Assembly: GCF_914484835.1 (NCBI RefSeq)
Contig: NZ_CAJZAR010000067.1
Location: 72,178 to 133,932, forward strand
DNA from: Paraburkholderia tropica
GTDB lineage: Bacteria; Pseudomonadota; Gammaproteobacteria; Burkholderiales; Burkholderiaceae
Reading direction: 5' to 3'
DNA: 61,755 nt
Below are positions 1 to 9,169 of the stretch, one piece after another. The translations under genes were made by a program, and so were the position numbers. Below the pieces are notes generated by a model that saw only the letters and a list, made by a program, of their open reading frames with translations, ran no database searches and was not told the origin of the DNA. The stretch's first letter is position 1. Each line of letters opens with the position of its first letter.

Positions 1-1002
1 CGCGATCACGTCGGGCGCGAGCAGGGCCAGCGAGCCGGCGTCGTGGATCGTCGCCGAGAGGCGGCCCGCGCCGGCGAACAGCCAGTCGGCCGTGCCGTTG
101 ACGAGCGCCATCGGCGTGGCGAGGCCTGGCGGCGCTTCGGCGGCGAAATGCACGTCGATGATCGACGTGAACCGCTGCGGCGTCTGCAACGCGGGCACCA
201 GCGCGGCGGCCGCGTCGGGCGGCACCGCCAGCACCACGGCTTCGTCCGTGCCCAGCAGCACGCGGCCGCTGTCGAAATCGAGCGCGACGGCGCGGCGCGC
301 CGCGTCGTCGTAGGCAATTGCCTTCAGCGGCGATTCGAGCCGGATCGCCGCGCCGCCATGCTGGAGCATGCGCAGCGCCGGATCGACGAACGCGCTCGAC
401 AAGCCGTTGCGCGCCACCAGCGGTCGCAGCGTCTCGCCGCCCGCCGCCAGCGCCTCGCGCAGCATCGCCGCGGCGAGTTCCGCGCTCGCGTCGCGCGGCT
501 CGACGTTGAGCCCCGCGAGCAGCAGCGGGCGCACCAGGCGCTCCCAGAGCAGGCCGTCGCTGCGCATGGTCTGCGCGACCGTGCGGCCCGGTTTGGCGAA
601 CAGCAGCGGCAGCAGCGCGAGATAGTCCGACACGCGGGTGCCTGGCACGCGCGCCTGGGCGTCGCCGATCCAGAACGGCACGCGCGAGCGCGAGAAACGC
701 ACGCTCCAGCGCGAGCGCGCCGCGAGGTCCATGAACGCGAAGCCCGGTTCGGCCGGTCCCGTCAGTTCGTCGGCGGCGCCGATCGCGCGCACGTAGTCGA
801 GCGTGTGCGTGTGATTGGCCAGCACCAGATGGTTGCCGCTGTCGAGCGTGGCCGCCAGCGTGCGGTCATAGTACGAACGGCATCGTCCACCTGCCTGGGC
901 GCCCGCTTCGTGCAGGGCGACCTGCACGCCCCGGCGCTGCAGCCGCACGGCCGTCGCGAGGCCCGCAAGCCCCGCGCCGATCACGTGGACGAGCCGAGGC
1001 AT
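1..1002 (-). CDS. hpnE: HpnE-like squalene-associated FAD-dependent desaturase (partial, runs off left edge)
   Basis: The reading frame starts at an ATG that overlaps the hpnD stop as TGATG and stays open to base 1, so 334 codons are visible and the C-terminus lies outside the window. The N-terminus reads as an FAD-binding Rossmann fold (VIGAGLAGLATAVRLQ) like amine oxidase/phytoene desaturase proteins. In the HpnCDE route this enzyme reduces hydroxysqualene to squalene, the precursor of hopanoids. One-base overlap with hpnD implies translational coupling in one minus-strand operon. The family call rests on the Rossmann motif plus the hpnD neighbour; another FAD oxidoreductase is unlikely but possible. 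Confidence 0.85.
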   Translation of the reverse strand, partial: MPRLVHVIGAGLAGLATAVRLQRRGVQVALHEAGAQAGGRCRSYYDRTLAATLDSGNHLVLANHTHTLDYVRAIGAADELTGPAEPGFAFMDLAARSRWSVRFSRSRVPFWIGDAQARVPGTRVSDYLALLPLLFAKPGRTVAQTMRSDGLLWERLVRPLLLAGLNVEPRDASAELAAAMLREALAAGGETLRPLVARNGLSSAFVDPALRMLQHGGAAIRLESPLKAIAYDDAARRAVALDFDSGRVLLGTDEAVVLAVPPDAAAALVPALQTPQRFTSIIDVHFAAEAPPGLATPMALVNGTADWLFAGAGRLSATIHDAGSLALLAPDVIA

Positions 1003-1853
1003 CAGAACAGCGCGTAGCGCGCCACGATCCACATGAGCCGCGCGCGCGGTTTGGCGACCTTGGTGCGCGGCAGGTCGAAGCCGCGCTCCACGGTGCGTTC
1101 GAGCAGTACGCGATAGACGCCCGACATGATGCGCGGCGCCTTGACCTGGACGCGCGGCGTGCGGTCCATGATCGCGTCGGCGGCGGCGAAATGGCCGAGC
1201 GCGCGTTCCACGAGCGTCGCGCACACGCGCGGCAGGCGGGGATCGGCGGCGATCGGGTGCGGAGCCGTGGCCGCGATGCCTTCGCGCGCGAGCAGTTCGC
1301 GCGGCAGATAGCAGCGGTTGATGCCCGCGTCCTCGTCGATGTCGCGCAGGATGTTGGTCAACTGCAGCGCGCGGCCGAGGTGATGCGAGAGCAGCCGGCC
1401 CGGCTCCTCTTCCATCCCGAAAATTCTCACCGACAGACGGCCCGCCGCACTCGCGACGCGGTCGCAATAGAGGTCGAGCGTGTCTTCGTCGGGGGCGCAG
1501 ATGTCTTCGGCGGCGTCCATGGCCATGCCGTCGATCATCGCGTGGAAGTCCTCGCGCTGCAGCCCGAACGTGTGGATATGGCGCGTGAGCGCGGCCAGCG
1601 AGGCGCGCGGCGTGCCGGCGTAGCACGCGTCGATGTCGGCGCGCCATTGGTCGAGCCCCGCCGCACGCTCGGCGCGCGGCAGGTCGCTGTCCGCGATGTC
1701 GTCGACAGCGCGGCAAAAGGCGTAGACCTGATACATGGCGTCGCGCTGCGCGGCAGGCAGAATGCGCATCGCCAGATAAAACGAGCTGCCCGACGATGCG
1801 GCGGCGGCGTCGGTTTGATGTGTATCGTCCACGACGAGGTTGGAAACAGCCAA
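1002..1853 (-). CDS. hpnD: presqualene diphosphate synthase HpnD
   Basis: This 283-residue protein is a squalene/phytoene synthase that condenses two farnesyl diphosphates head-to-head to presqualene diphosphate. Both Asp-rich motifs are present: AFCRAVDDIAD near residue 45 and LTNILRDIDEDA near residue 165, which bind Mg-diphosphate. Length is normal for HpnD. The start is a TTG (MAVSNLVV), preceded by GGAGA six bases upstream; no better ATG exists before the conserved region. It is the first gene of the visible operon and overlaps hpnE. The usual partner hpnC is not upstream, where about 400 noncoding bases precede a signalling gene, so hpnC must be elsewhere or beyond hpnE. Confidence 0.9.
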   Translation of the reverse strand: MAVSNLVVDDTHQTDAAAASSGSSFYLAMRILPAAQRDAMYQVYAFCRAVDDIADSDLPRAERAAGLDQWRADIDACYAGTPRASLAALTRHIHTFGLQREDFHAMIDGMAMDAAEDICAPDEDTLDLYCDRVASAAGRLSVRIFGMEEEPGRLLSHHLGRALQLTNILRDIDEDAGINRCYLPRELLAREGIAATAPHPIAADPRLPRVCATLVERALGHFAAADAIMDRTPRVQVKAPRIMSGVYRVLLERTVERGFDLPRTKVAKPRARLMWIVARYALF

Positions 1854-2253
1854 GACGATCTCCGCTGGGGTCGCCCTCGACGGGGCGTTTCAGATATTCG
1901 GGCCCGCATGGAGCGGGTCGCCCGCGCGCGCGGACACGCGCGAGGCACCGGCTCTCTCGAACGCCGTTCAGGGTCCGAGGCCGGAAACGGGCCAAAGTAT
2001 ATCAACCTTTGCGGGCAGCCGCAGTCGGGAACCGCGCCGCAATCAGGGACAAATGAAAACGCGCCGGCGCGCGGGGGCAAACGTTGGCGGCGGCGCCGGC
2101 TTTCCGCCGATCACTCGTTGATCAATCGGTGATCAATCGGCGAGCTACCGGCGCATCATCGTCAGGCTATAGCGGACAACGCTGCGTCAAATCATGCCAT
2201 CGTCCGCCATATTCGACGAAATCGCCCCAGAAGGCGCGGTCCGCCGCGAGGAG
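1854..2253. other. intergenic region with direct repeat
   Basis: No gene is supported in these 400 bases between the hpnD start and the end of the cyclase gene. The hpnD promoter should lie here. The only structure seen is a perfect direct repeat GATCAATCGG at 2120-2129 and 2131-2140 (11-bp spacing, one helical turn), a possible regulator site for hpnDE. Confidence 0.4.
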
Positions 2254-3219
2254 CTAAGACAGCTCGTGCAGCAGCACCACCGAGCGGTTGCGGCCCTGGC
2301 GCTTGGCGCTGTAGAGCGCGGCGTCGGCCTCGTTGATCATGACTTCGTAGTCGATCGAGCCAGGCCGCGCCGCCGCGGCGCCGACGCTCGCCGTGACCGG
2401 CACGACCACGCCCTGCACGTCCACGGGCGTGTCGCCGATCGTGTGGCGGATCTTCTCGGCCACATGCAGCGCGTCGTCGAGCGGCGTGCACGGCAGCAGC
2501 AGCGCGAATTCCTCGCCGCCGAAACGGCCGAACACGTCCTGCTTGCGCACCACGTCGGCCACGCGCTGCGCCATCGAGCGCAGCACCGTGTCGCCGGCGA
2601 CGTGGCCGAATTCGTCGTTGATCTTCTTGAAGTGGTCGAGATCGAACAGCAGCACCGACAGATCGCCGCCGTAACGCTGCCAGCGCGAGAATTCCTCGAT
2701 CAGGCGCGACTCGAAGAAGCGCCGGTTCGCGATGCCCGTGAGGCCGTCGCGGTCGGCGTATTCGCGCAGCTTGGCCACGGCGTCCTCGCGCTCGCGCTGC
2801 ATCACGCTCACGTGCGTGACATCGGACACCGTGACGCACACGGCGATCACCTCGCGCTCGCGCATCAGCGGCATGAAGGTGCAGTCCTGCTGCATGTAGT
2901 CCACGCCGCCCGTGATGGGCCGGTCGTGATCGAAGCGGAACAGATAGGGCCGCTGCTCCCACGAGCTGAACGCGAAGCTGCCGAGCTGGAACACGCTTTC
3001 GACCTTGCGCGCGAGCCACGCGCGCGGCAGGTCGGGGAAGCGCTCGAAAATCGGGCGGCCGATCACGTCCTCGGCGGACACGCCGCTGTGGTCCTGCATG
3101 AAGCGGTTCCACATCAGCACGTTCATGTCGCGGTCGAGCACGAACAGGCCGAAGCCCACGCGTTCGACCACGAGGTCGGACAGCGAGGGCGACGACAACG
3201 GCAATTCAGGGGTAGTCAT
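2254..3219 (-). CDS. PAS-GGDEF diguanylate cyclase
   Basis: This 321-residue cytoplasmic protein has a PAS sensor (about residues 15-130) and a GGDEF domain (about 155-320). The catalytic loop GGEEF is intact, and an RxxD inhibitory site (RKQD) lies five residues before it, so an active, product-inhibited cyclase making c-di-GMP from two GTP is expected. The frame is open further upstream, but the start MTTPELPL is chosen because it overlaps the stop of the CheC-like gene as ATGA, a coupling arrangement, and because it begins just before the PAS domain. It is the last gene of a three-gene operon with a receiver and a CheC-like phosphatase, which suggests the receiver pathway controls c-di-GMP output. 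Confidence 0.92.
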   Translation of the reverse strand: MTTPELPLSSPSLSDLVVERVGFGLFVLDRDMNVLMWNRFMQDHSGVSAEDVIGRPIFERFPDLPRAWLARKVESVFQLGSFAFSSWEQRPYLFRFDHDRPITGGVDYMQQDCTFMPLMREREVIAVCVTVSDVTHVSVMQREREDAVAKLREYADRDGLTGIANRRFFESRLIEEFSRWQRYGGDLSVLLFDLDHFKKINDEFGHVAGDTVLRSMAQRVADVVRKQDVFGRFGGEEFALLLPCTPLDDALHVAEKIRHTIGDTPVDVQGVVVPVTASVGAAAARPGSIDYEVMINEADAALYSAKRQGRNRSVVLLHELS

Positions 3220-3839
3220 AGGCTGTGCAACAGCGCGTCGATGGCCCGGCTCACGTGATGGATCGATTCTTCGGCCATCAGCATGACGAGATGCGCGCGA
3301 AAACGCTGGTCTTCCAGCGCGAAATTGACTTCGACGAGCAGCGCGAGATCCCAGGCGAGCAGGCCGGGCTGGAACACTTCGTCGAGCGTGACGGCGTCGC
3401 CGAGCAGGCCCGGCTGCGAAAACACCGGCAGGCGCCCGAGCTGGTCGAGCATCGACGAGACACACGCGCCGGTCAGCACGTTCGCCACGTCGAAGATCAG
3501 TTCCTGCTCGGTGAGCGCGTCCCAGGTCGATTCCGCGAACGGGCCGCCGATCAGCGCGCCGAGTTCCGCGATTTCGCCGCTGCGGCAAATCACCAGCGCC
3601 TCGCCCTTGATCTCCGAACGGAAACCCTGGCGCACGGCCGTCACCGGACCGTCGATGCCGGTCATCTCGCGCAGCGCGTCGGCCGCCTCGCTGACGGCGA
3701 CCACGCGCACGCGCGGCACCGACAGCTCGATGAAGGCATTCAGGAGCCCCGACAAACGCGTGGCGGCCTGGCCCATTCCCAGATTGGCGATCTCCTGAAG
3801 CGCGTCGCGCTGCAGTTCCGTGAACACTCGATCAGGCAT
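3216..3839 (-). CDS. CheC-like chemotaxis/receiver phosphatase
   Basis: The 207-residue protein carries the two repeated CheC-type helices: LQEIANLGMGQAATRLSGLL near residues 14-33 and ELIFDVANVLTGACVSSML near 113-131. The E..N pairs are the residues that dephosphorylate CheY-like receivers in this family. The second copy has D..N rather than E..N, so the first site may do most of the work. It overlaps the receiver gene by 8 bases upstream and the cyclase by 4 bases downstream. The obvious substrate is the receiver encoded immediately before it; action on a true chemotaxis CheY cannot be excluded. Confidence 0.85.
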   Translation of the reverse strand: MPDRVFTELQRDALQEIANLGMGQAATRLSGLLNAFIELSVPRVRVVAVSEAADALREMTGIDGPVTAVRQGFRSEIKGEALVICRSGEIAELGALIGGPFAESTWDALTEQELIFDVANVLTGACVSSMLDQLGRLPVFSQPGLLGDAVTLDEVFQPGLLAWDLALLVEVNFALEDQRFRAHLVMLMAEESIHHVSRAIDALLHSL

Positions 3840-4200
3840 ACAACCCGTACTCCTTCAGGATGGGTAGCAGCGCCTCCTGGGTGACCGGCTTCGGCACGAA
3901 CGCCATGGCGCCCAAGGCGAGCGCGCGCTCCTGGGCGCGCGGCTGGACGTCGGCGGATACGACGATGACGAACGTGTTCAGGTCCTCGTGCTGCATGGCT
4001 TCGAGAACCTGAAAGCCCGTCATGCCGGGCATCGTCAGATCGAGAAACATGACCGGTGCACGCCCGGCGCGGTAAAGCGCCAGCGCTTCATGTCCGTTCG
4101 ACGCGTACGAGATGTCGACGTCCCAGTCCTCGGGAAGCGCCTTCGTGAGCACCTTGCGGGCTAACAGCGAATCGTCGGCGATCACGATGGGCAAGGACAT
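3832..4200 (-). CDS. single-domain response regulator (CheY-like)
   Basis: The 122-residue protein is a stand-alone receiver domain with no output domain. The acidic pocket D9/D10, phosphoacceptor D54 (FLDLTMPG), S82 and K104 (PKP) are all present, so it should be phosphorylated normally. It is the first gene of the operon with the CheC-like phosphatase and the PAS-GGDEF cyclase, so it probably passes a phosphorylation state to the cyclase or to another partner. No kinase is in the operon; the hybrid kinase at 5036 is divergent and carries its own receiver. Confidence 0.92.
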   Translation of the reverse strand: MSLPIVIADDSLLARKVLTKALPEDWDVDISYASNGHEALALYRAGRAPVMFLDLTMPGMTGFQVLEAMQHEDLNTFVIVVSADVQPRAQERALALGAMAFVPKPVTQEALLPILKEYGLYA

Positions 4201-5035
4201 GGATATGCTGAGTGAATGTGCGTTGGACGGAATGCGTTAAGACGTATTAACGGCCGCGTGCGCACTTTCTTTAGGGCGGACGCGTATTTTAAGCGCGAGG
4301 CGTGAATTACCGCATATGACAAAGGGCGGCAAGCGCGGCGGGCGAGGCCGATCGGGTCAATCCGGCCAATCTGTCGGGTCCGGTGAGCGGCGCCCCGAAA
4401 TCCGCCGCTGCTCCCGCCCCGCTGCCTGAGCGGACGGACCGACTTACAAAATGAATACGGCAAATGCGCGACAAATGCGCGACAAAAAAGGGCGCAGCTT
4501 GCACCGGCATTTTTCATACGTATTTATCGTGCCCCGAATTCTCGAAGCAAATGAAATGAAATGCAACTCGTCGATAATCATTAGGCGAACAAATTTGACT
4601 TTCTTTTCGGCCTTTTCGGAAAATAAATAATCAAACGAATGAATCCGCGCCGACAATTATCCTTTTGTGTACGTTTGCGCTACGCGGATTTTCGCGCAAT
4701 CGCCTGTCTGTCCGAAAAATTCCTTCTTTTTTGCGACGTTTCGTCCTGGGGCGGGCGAATTTAACTTTTTCCGCCGCGGCGCGCCGCGCTAGCGGCTGCA
4801 AACGGCCGCAGCAGGCGGCGATCGGGAGGGCAAAAGGGAGCGCAAAAGGGCACGCAAAAGGGAGCGCAAGCAGGGGTAAATAGGGGCGCAATCAAGACAA
4901 GATCGATGCGCAAACGGGGCGCGATCAGACGCTCAATCGGCCCCGCAAACAGGCACGCCTGCGGCCCGGTTGGAACGCTACGGTCGTTTATGATGTCAGA
5001 AGGTCCGCCGCAGCTTTCCACCCCCTATTCGTACG
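4201..5035. other. long AT-rich divergent intergenic region
   Basis: There is no supported gene in these 835 bases between the divergently transcribed receiver operon and the hybrid kinase. The stretch from about 4440 to 4760 is clearly richer in A+T than its surroundings. It holds a direct repeat AAATGCGCGAC (twice, about 4460-4482). Both divergent promoters should lie here. Short open frames are present but lack ribosome sites and family motifs. Confidence 0.5.
4830..4870. repeat. 12-bp tandem repeat, three copies
   Basis: The unit GCAAAAGGGAGC occurs at 4830-4841, 4842-4853 (ending CAC) and 4854-4865, and is followed by a broken fourth copy. It sits about 165 bases before the hybrid kinase start. 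Confidence 0.75.
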
Positions 5036-7396
5036 ATGATTCCCGACCGGCCCGCCGGGCCAGACGATCGCTCGCCCGCTCCGTCACGCACCGATGAAGC
5101 GCCGTTTCCGGCCGCGCCCAGCCACGACTTCACCGTCCGCCGCCGCACGCTGATCGCGTTGCTCGCGGCGGCGATCGTCCTGCCTTGCGTCTATGTCGCG
5201 ACGATGGCGTGGAACGACCTGCGCACGCGCGAATCCGACGCCACCGACGTCACGCTGCGCACCGTGCGCGTGGCCGAGGAGCACGCGCTCAAGGTGTTCG
5301 ACATGAACGACGCGCTCGACGCGCGCATCGTGGACGGCGTGCAGGAGCTCGACGACGACGGCATCCGCCAGAACGAAACGCAGATCCACGAAAAACTCGA
5401 CGCGATCGGCGGCGGTTATCCGCAGGTGGCCGCCGTCTCCATCTTCGGCCGCGACGGCGATCTGCTCGCGAGCAGCCGCTACTCGCCGCCGCCGCCCGTC
5501 TCGATCCTCACGCGCGACGACTTCGTGGGCATCCGCGCGGGCCGCATGATCGATCACGTCTCGCGCGTGATGCAAGGCCAGGTGAGCGGCGAAACCGTGT
5601 TCAACACCGGCATCGCGCGCCACGACGCGCAAGGCCAGTTCGCCGGCCTCGTCTCGGTCGCGCTGCGGCCCGCCTACTTCGGCACCTTCTACCGCGAGCT
5701 GCTGGGCGCCGACTCGCCGATGGCGCTCGGCCTCGTGCGCAGCGACGGCGCGATCCTCGCGTTCGAGCCGCCGCCGCGCGGCGCCAGGAACGTCACGGGC
5801 GCATCAGGCGCATCAAGCGCGTCGGATACTTCGAGCGCGTCGGGCGCCTCGAATGCCGCCAGCCAGCCCGGCATCACGCCGGGCTCGCCGTTCGCCTCGG
5901 CGCTCGCGGGCGGCAAGGACGCGGGCGTCGTGCACATGCGCTCGCAACTGCTCGACGACAAGGTGATCCTCGCGTACCGCCGCGTCGGCGCGTATCCGGT
6001 TTATGTGACCTGCGCGTACCGCGCCTCGGCGATCTGGTCCGCGTGGTACCGGCACCTGAGCGTGCTGATCATCTCGATGTTCACGCCGTCGATCGCGCTC
6101 TGGTGCGTGATCTGGCTCTCGCTGCGCCGCCTCGCCGCCGAGGAGGAAGCGTGGGAGCGCTGGCAGGCCGAAGCGTCGATGCGACGCTCGATCGAATCGG
6201 CCTACCGCCAGTCGCGCAAGATGGAAGCGCTCGGCAATCTGGTCGGCAGCGTCGCGCACGACTTCAACAATCTGCTGATGATCGTCTCCGCCAACGTGCA
6301 GATCGCGCGGCGGCGCGGCGCGGCGGCGTTCGAGCGCGAACTCTCGGCGATCGAGCGCGCGCTCAAGAGCGGCCAGTCGCTCACGCGCCAGTTGCTCGGC
6401 GTGGCGCGCAAGCAGCCGCTGCGCAACGAGACGATTCACGCCGGACGCTGGCTGCCCGCGTGCCGCGAACTGCTGCGCGCGTCGCTGGGCGCGAAGGTCT
6501 CGCTCGTCGTCGAAGTCGATGAAAGCGTGTGGCCCGTGAACGTCGACGTCGCCGAATTCGAACTCGCGCTGATCAATCTCGCCGTGAACGCGCGCGACGC
6601 CATGCCCAACGGCGGCCGCTTCACGGTGCGCGCGCGCAATATCGCGTTCCGGCCCGGCGAAGGCTTTCCGCTCGACGGCGAGTTCGTGCACGTCTCGCTG
6701 GAGGATTCGGGCGTCGGCATGTCGCCCGACGTGCTCGCGCGCGCGTTCGAACCGCTCTACACGACCAAGCCGAAGGGCATGGGCACGGGGCTCGGGCTGC
6801 CGCAGGTGTTCGCGTTCTGCGAGCGCTCGGGCGGGCTCGCCGCGATCGACAGCGCGATCGGCGCGGGCACCTCGGTGCATCTGTATTTACCGCGCGCCGC
6901 GGCCGCGCCCGCCGTCGCGCACGAACCGGCGCCGCGCGAGGACAGCGTCGCGCCGCCCAACGGTCTGCGCGTGCTGCTGGTCGAGGACAACGACGAAGTC
7001 GCGGCGGGCACCGAAGCGCTGCTGCAGATGATGGGACACCACGTCACCTGCGCGAACGACGCGGCGAGCGCGCTCACGCTCGTCAAGGCCGGCCACCTCG
7101 ACACGTCCAGCGGCGACGACGCGATGCCCTTCGCGCATTTCGATCTCGTGCTCTCGGACATCCACATGCCCGGCGAGATGAACGGCATCGATCTGGCCGA
7201 GGCGTTGCAGAACTGCGAGCCGGCGCTGCCCGTGATTCTCGTCACCGGTTACGCCGAGGAGCTGGATCGCGCGCGTCACGTGGACGTGCGCGTGCTGTCG
7301 AAACCGTTCGACATCGCCTTGCTGGAGAAACTACTCGAAGCGATCCAGCGCGACCTGCAGACGAACACGCGCCGGGAACGGGACGCAACGCTCTAG
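5036..7396 (+). CDS. membrane-bound hybrid sensor histidine kinase/response regulator
   Basis: The 786-residue protein has a first membrane helix near residues 37-57, a periplasmic Cache-like sensor, a second membrane helix near 340-362, a dimerisation domain with the phosphoacceptor in SVAHDFNN (H about 408), an HATPase domain (NARDAMPNGG; GTGLGLPQ) and a C-terminal receiver with D about 708 (LSDIHMPG) and KP near its end. The HDFNN kinases are a recognised subclass with internal receivers. A low-complexity Ser/Ala/Gly insert (about residues 247-272) interrupts the sensor region. The ATG follows the long AT-rich gap. No effector gene follows, so the target is probably in trans. Confidence 0.9.
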   Translation: MIPDRPAGPDDRSPAPSRTDEAPFPAAPSHDFTVRRRTLIALLAAAIVLPCVYVATMAWNDLRTRESDATDVTLRTVRVAEEHALKVFDMNDALDARIVDGVQELDDDGIRQNETQIHEKLDAIGGGYPQVAAVSIFGRDGDLLASSRYSPPPPVSILTRDDFVGIRAGRMIDHVSRVMQGQVSGETVFNTGIARHDAQGQFAGLVSVALRPAYFGTFYRELLGADSPMALGLVRSDGAILAFEPPPRGARNVTGASGASSASDTSSASGASNAASQPGITPGSPFASALAGGKDAGVVHMRSQLLDDKVILAYRRVGAYPVYVTCAYRASAIWSAWYRHLSVLIISMFTPSIALWCVIWLSLRRLAAEEEAWERWQAEASMRRSIESAYRQSRKMEALGNLVGSVAHDFNNLLMIVSANVQIARRRGAAAFERELSAIERALKSGQSLTRQLLGVARKQPLRNETIHAGRWLPACRELLRASLGAKVSLVVEVDESVWPVNVDVAEFELALINLAVNARDAMPNGGRFTVRARNIAFRPGEGFPLDGEFVHVSLEDSGVGMSPDVLARAFEPLYTTKPKGMGTGLGLPQVFAFCERSGGLAAIDSAIGAGTSVHLYLPRAAAAPAVAHEPAPREDSVAPPNGLRVLLVEDNDEVAAGTEALLQMMGHHVTCANDAASALTLVKAGHLDTSSGDDAMPFAHFDLVLSDIHMPGEMNGIDLAEALQNCEPALPVILVTGYAEELDRARHVDVRVLSKPFDIALLEKLLEAIQRDLQTNTRRERDATL

Positions 7397-7631
7397 GTCG
7401 AAAATTCAGGCCGGAAATTCACACGCGCGGCACGCGGATTGCTGCATGCTGAACCGGGCGTCGGCGGGCGCGTTTGCGGGTTTCCGGCTGCGTTTTTTCG
7501 CTGCTTTCTCGCGAGTTTTATGAGCGCAGCGAACGCGCCTGCGTCGCGATTTCAGCCTTTGTCATACGCTTTCGCCACTGCTTTTTGCCACCCGCTTTTG
7601 CCACCATTGCCCGATGGGCGAGGAGTGAGCC

Positions 7632-8417
7632 ATGAAACAGACCGTGACGGGTCTCTTCGAGACCTGGGATGCAGCGCGGCATGCGCAGGACGCGCTGTTG
7701 CAGCGCGGCTTTGCGCTGAACGACATCGAATTGCCGGTGCACGAAGCCGGCGTGCTGGCCGGCATCGAGCGGCTGGTGTCGAGTTTCTTTTCGACGACCG
7801 GCGACGTGCGCGCGAACGCGGGCGCGGTGCCCGAACCCGCGCCGCACGCGCCGGGTGCCGCTGACGCCGCAAGTGCGCCGGGCGGCAACGTGCTGATCGG
7901 CGTGCGCGTGAGCGACGAGGCGCGCGCCGATCTCGCCCGCGAGACGCTGCGCGATGAGCACGCGCTGGAAGTCGCGATTCGCGGCGGCACTTGGGCGTGG
8001 TCGGCGGCCGCCGACACCGATCCCGTCGCACGCGAGCATTCGGCGCTGGAGGAACTGGGCATCGCCAAGCTCGCCGAAGCGATGCGCCGCCGCGTCGCGC
8101 CGGAAGGCACGGCGGATCAAACTGCGTCCGCCGCGGCGCAGCCTGGCGTCGCCGATCCCGCGCGTCCCGCGAGCGAGGCCGAAGCCACCGTCCTCACGGC
8201 GGCGAGCGCGCCGGGCGCCGGGGCCGTGATGGGCACACAGGCGCCGTCACACGCCGCGCACGTGGACGTCCCGGCCGCGCCGCAAGCCACCCAGACGGCC
8301 AGCGGCGCGCAGCGCATCCCCGACGAATTCATCGAGTACGAGGAGGATTCGCACGATCACCGCGCCTCCGATGCGCCGGATCGCCCCGTGACCGGCTCGC
8401 GGCCCACGCTGCATTAA
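7632..8417 (+). CDS. hypothetical protein, stress-protein-like N-terminus
   Basis: The 261-residue protein starts at an ATG with GAGGAG just upstream. Residues 1-40 (TGLFETWDAARHAQDALLQRGF) resemble the repeated alpha/beta unit seen in general-stress 17M/YflT-like proteins, and a second such unit is near residues 85-120 (VLIGVRVSDEARADLA). The rest is Ala/Pro-rich and probably disordered, ending in an acidic stretch. No signal peptide or membrane helix is visible. It is a single gene closed by a strong terminator. The function is unknown. Confidence 0.7.
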   Translation: MKQTVTGLFETWDAARHAQDALLQRGFALNDIELPVHEAGVLAGIERLVSSFFSTTGDVRANAGAVPEPAPHAPGAADAASAPGGNVLIGVRVSDEARADLARETLRDEHALEVAIRGGTWAWSAAADTDPVAREHSALEELGIAKLAEAMRRRVAPEGTADQTASAAAQPGVADPARPASEAEATVLTAASAPGAGAVMGTQAPSHAAHVDVPAAPQATQTASGAQRIPDEFIEYEEDSHDHRASDAPDRPVTGSRPTLH

Positions 8418-8420
8418 ACG

Positions 8421-8451
8421 AAAAAAGCGCGGCCTGAGCCGCGCTTTTTTT
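8421..8451. terminator. bidirectional intrinsic terminator
   Basis: A hairpin with stem AAAAAGCGCGGC / GCCGCGCTTTTT and loop CTGA has A-runs and T-runs on both sides, so it can end the hypothetical gene (plus strand) and the reductase gene (minus strand). Confidence 0.9.
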
Positions 8452-8503
8452 ATGCCATCACGTCGCACCATCCCATCGCACCGACGCTCGTCGGCAGCCC
8501 GCT

Positions 8504-9058
8504 TCAGCGGCCCACTTGACGCTTGACCCAATCGACGTAGCGATCGACGAAGGTTTGCAGGAATTTGCGCGTATCGTCGTTCACAATCTCGCCTTTCTCG
8601 TTGATCCTGCTGGCATCGTGTTTGATGAACATCTCGGGCTGACCGAGCGTCACCACGTCGAGATAGGCGAGCACGTTGCGCAGATGCGCCTGCGACAGCG
8701 CCGTCCCGACCGCGCCCGGCGAGGTGCCGAGCACCGCGCCCGGCTTGCCGGTCCACGAATTTTTGCCCCACGGCCGCGAACCCCAGTCGATCGCGTTCTT
8801 CAGCACGCCGGGAATCGAGCGGTTGTATTCGGGCGTGACGAACAGCAGCGCATCGGCGGCCTCGATCTTCTGCTTGAACTGACGCGCGACCTCGGGGAAA
8901 TCGGCGTCGTAGTCCTGGCTGTAGAGCGGCAGCACGCCGATGTCGAGAAACTCGAACGAGAAGTCGGCCGGCGCCAGCGATGCGACCGCGTGCGCGAGTT
9001 GCCGATTGAAGGATTCCTTGCGCAGACTGCCGACCACGACCGCAACTTGATAAGCCAT
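8504..9058 (-). CDS. NAD(P)H-dependent FMN reductase (ChrR/YieF family)
   Basis: The 184-residue flavodoxin-like protein has the FMN phosphate loop GSLRKESFNRQL near residue 10 and the PEYNRSIPGVLKNAIDW motif near residue 75, both diagnostic for NADPH-dependent FMN reductases that reduce quinones, chromate or azo dyes with two electrons. The frame opens further upstream, but MAYQVAVVVGS is chosen because GGAGAGG lies just before it and the fold begins there. It is a single gene ending at a shared terminator. The physiological substrate cannot be told from sequence. Confidence 0.9.
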   Translation of the reverse strand: MAYQVAVVVGSLRKESFNRQLAHAVASLAPADFSFEFLDIGVLPLYSQDYDADFPEVARQFKQKIEAADALLFVTPEYNRSIPGVLKNAIDWGSRPWGKNSWTGKPGAVLGTSPGAVGTALSQAHLRNVLAYLDVVTLGQPEMFIKHDASRINEKGEIVNDDTRKFLQTFVDRYVDWVKRQVGR

Positions 9059-9169
9059 TTCCCTCTCCTCGAAAGCGCGCGATGCGCGGTGGAACGAAAC
9101 GACATCATAGGCGCGCGCGTCGTCGCGCGTATGCCGCACGTCCGTCAGCAGGGCAGGGCTAGGCGTGCC

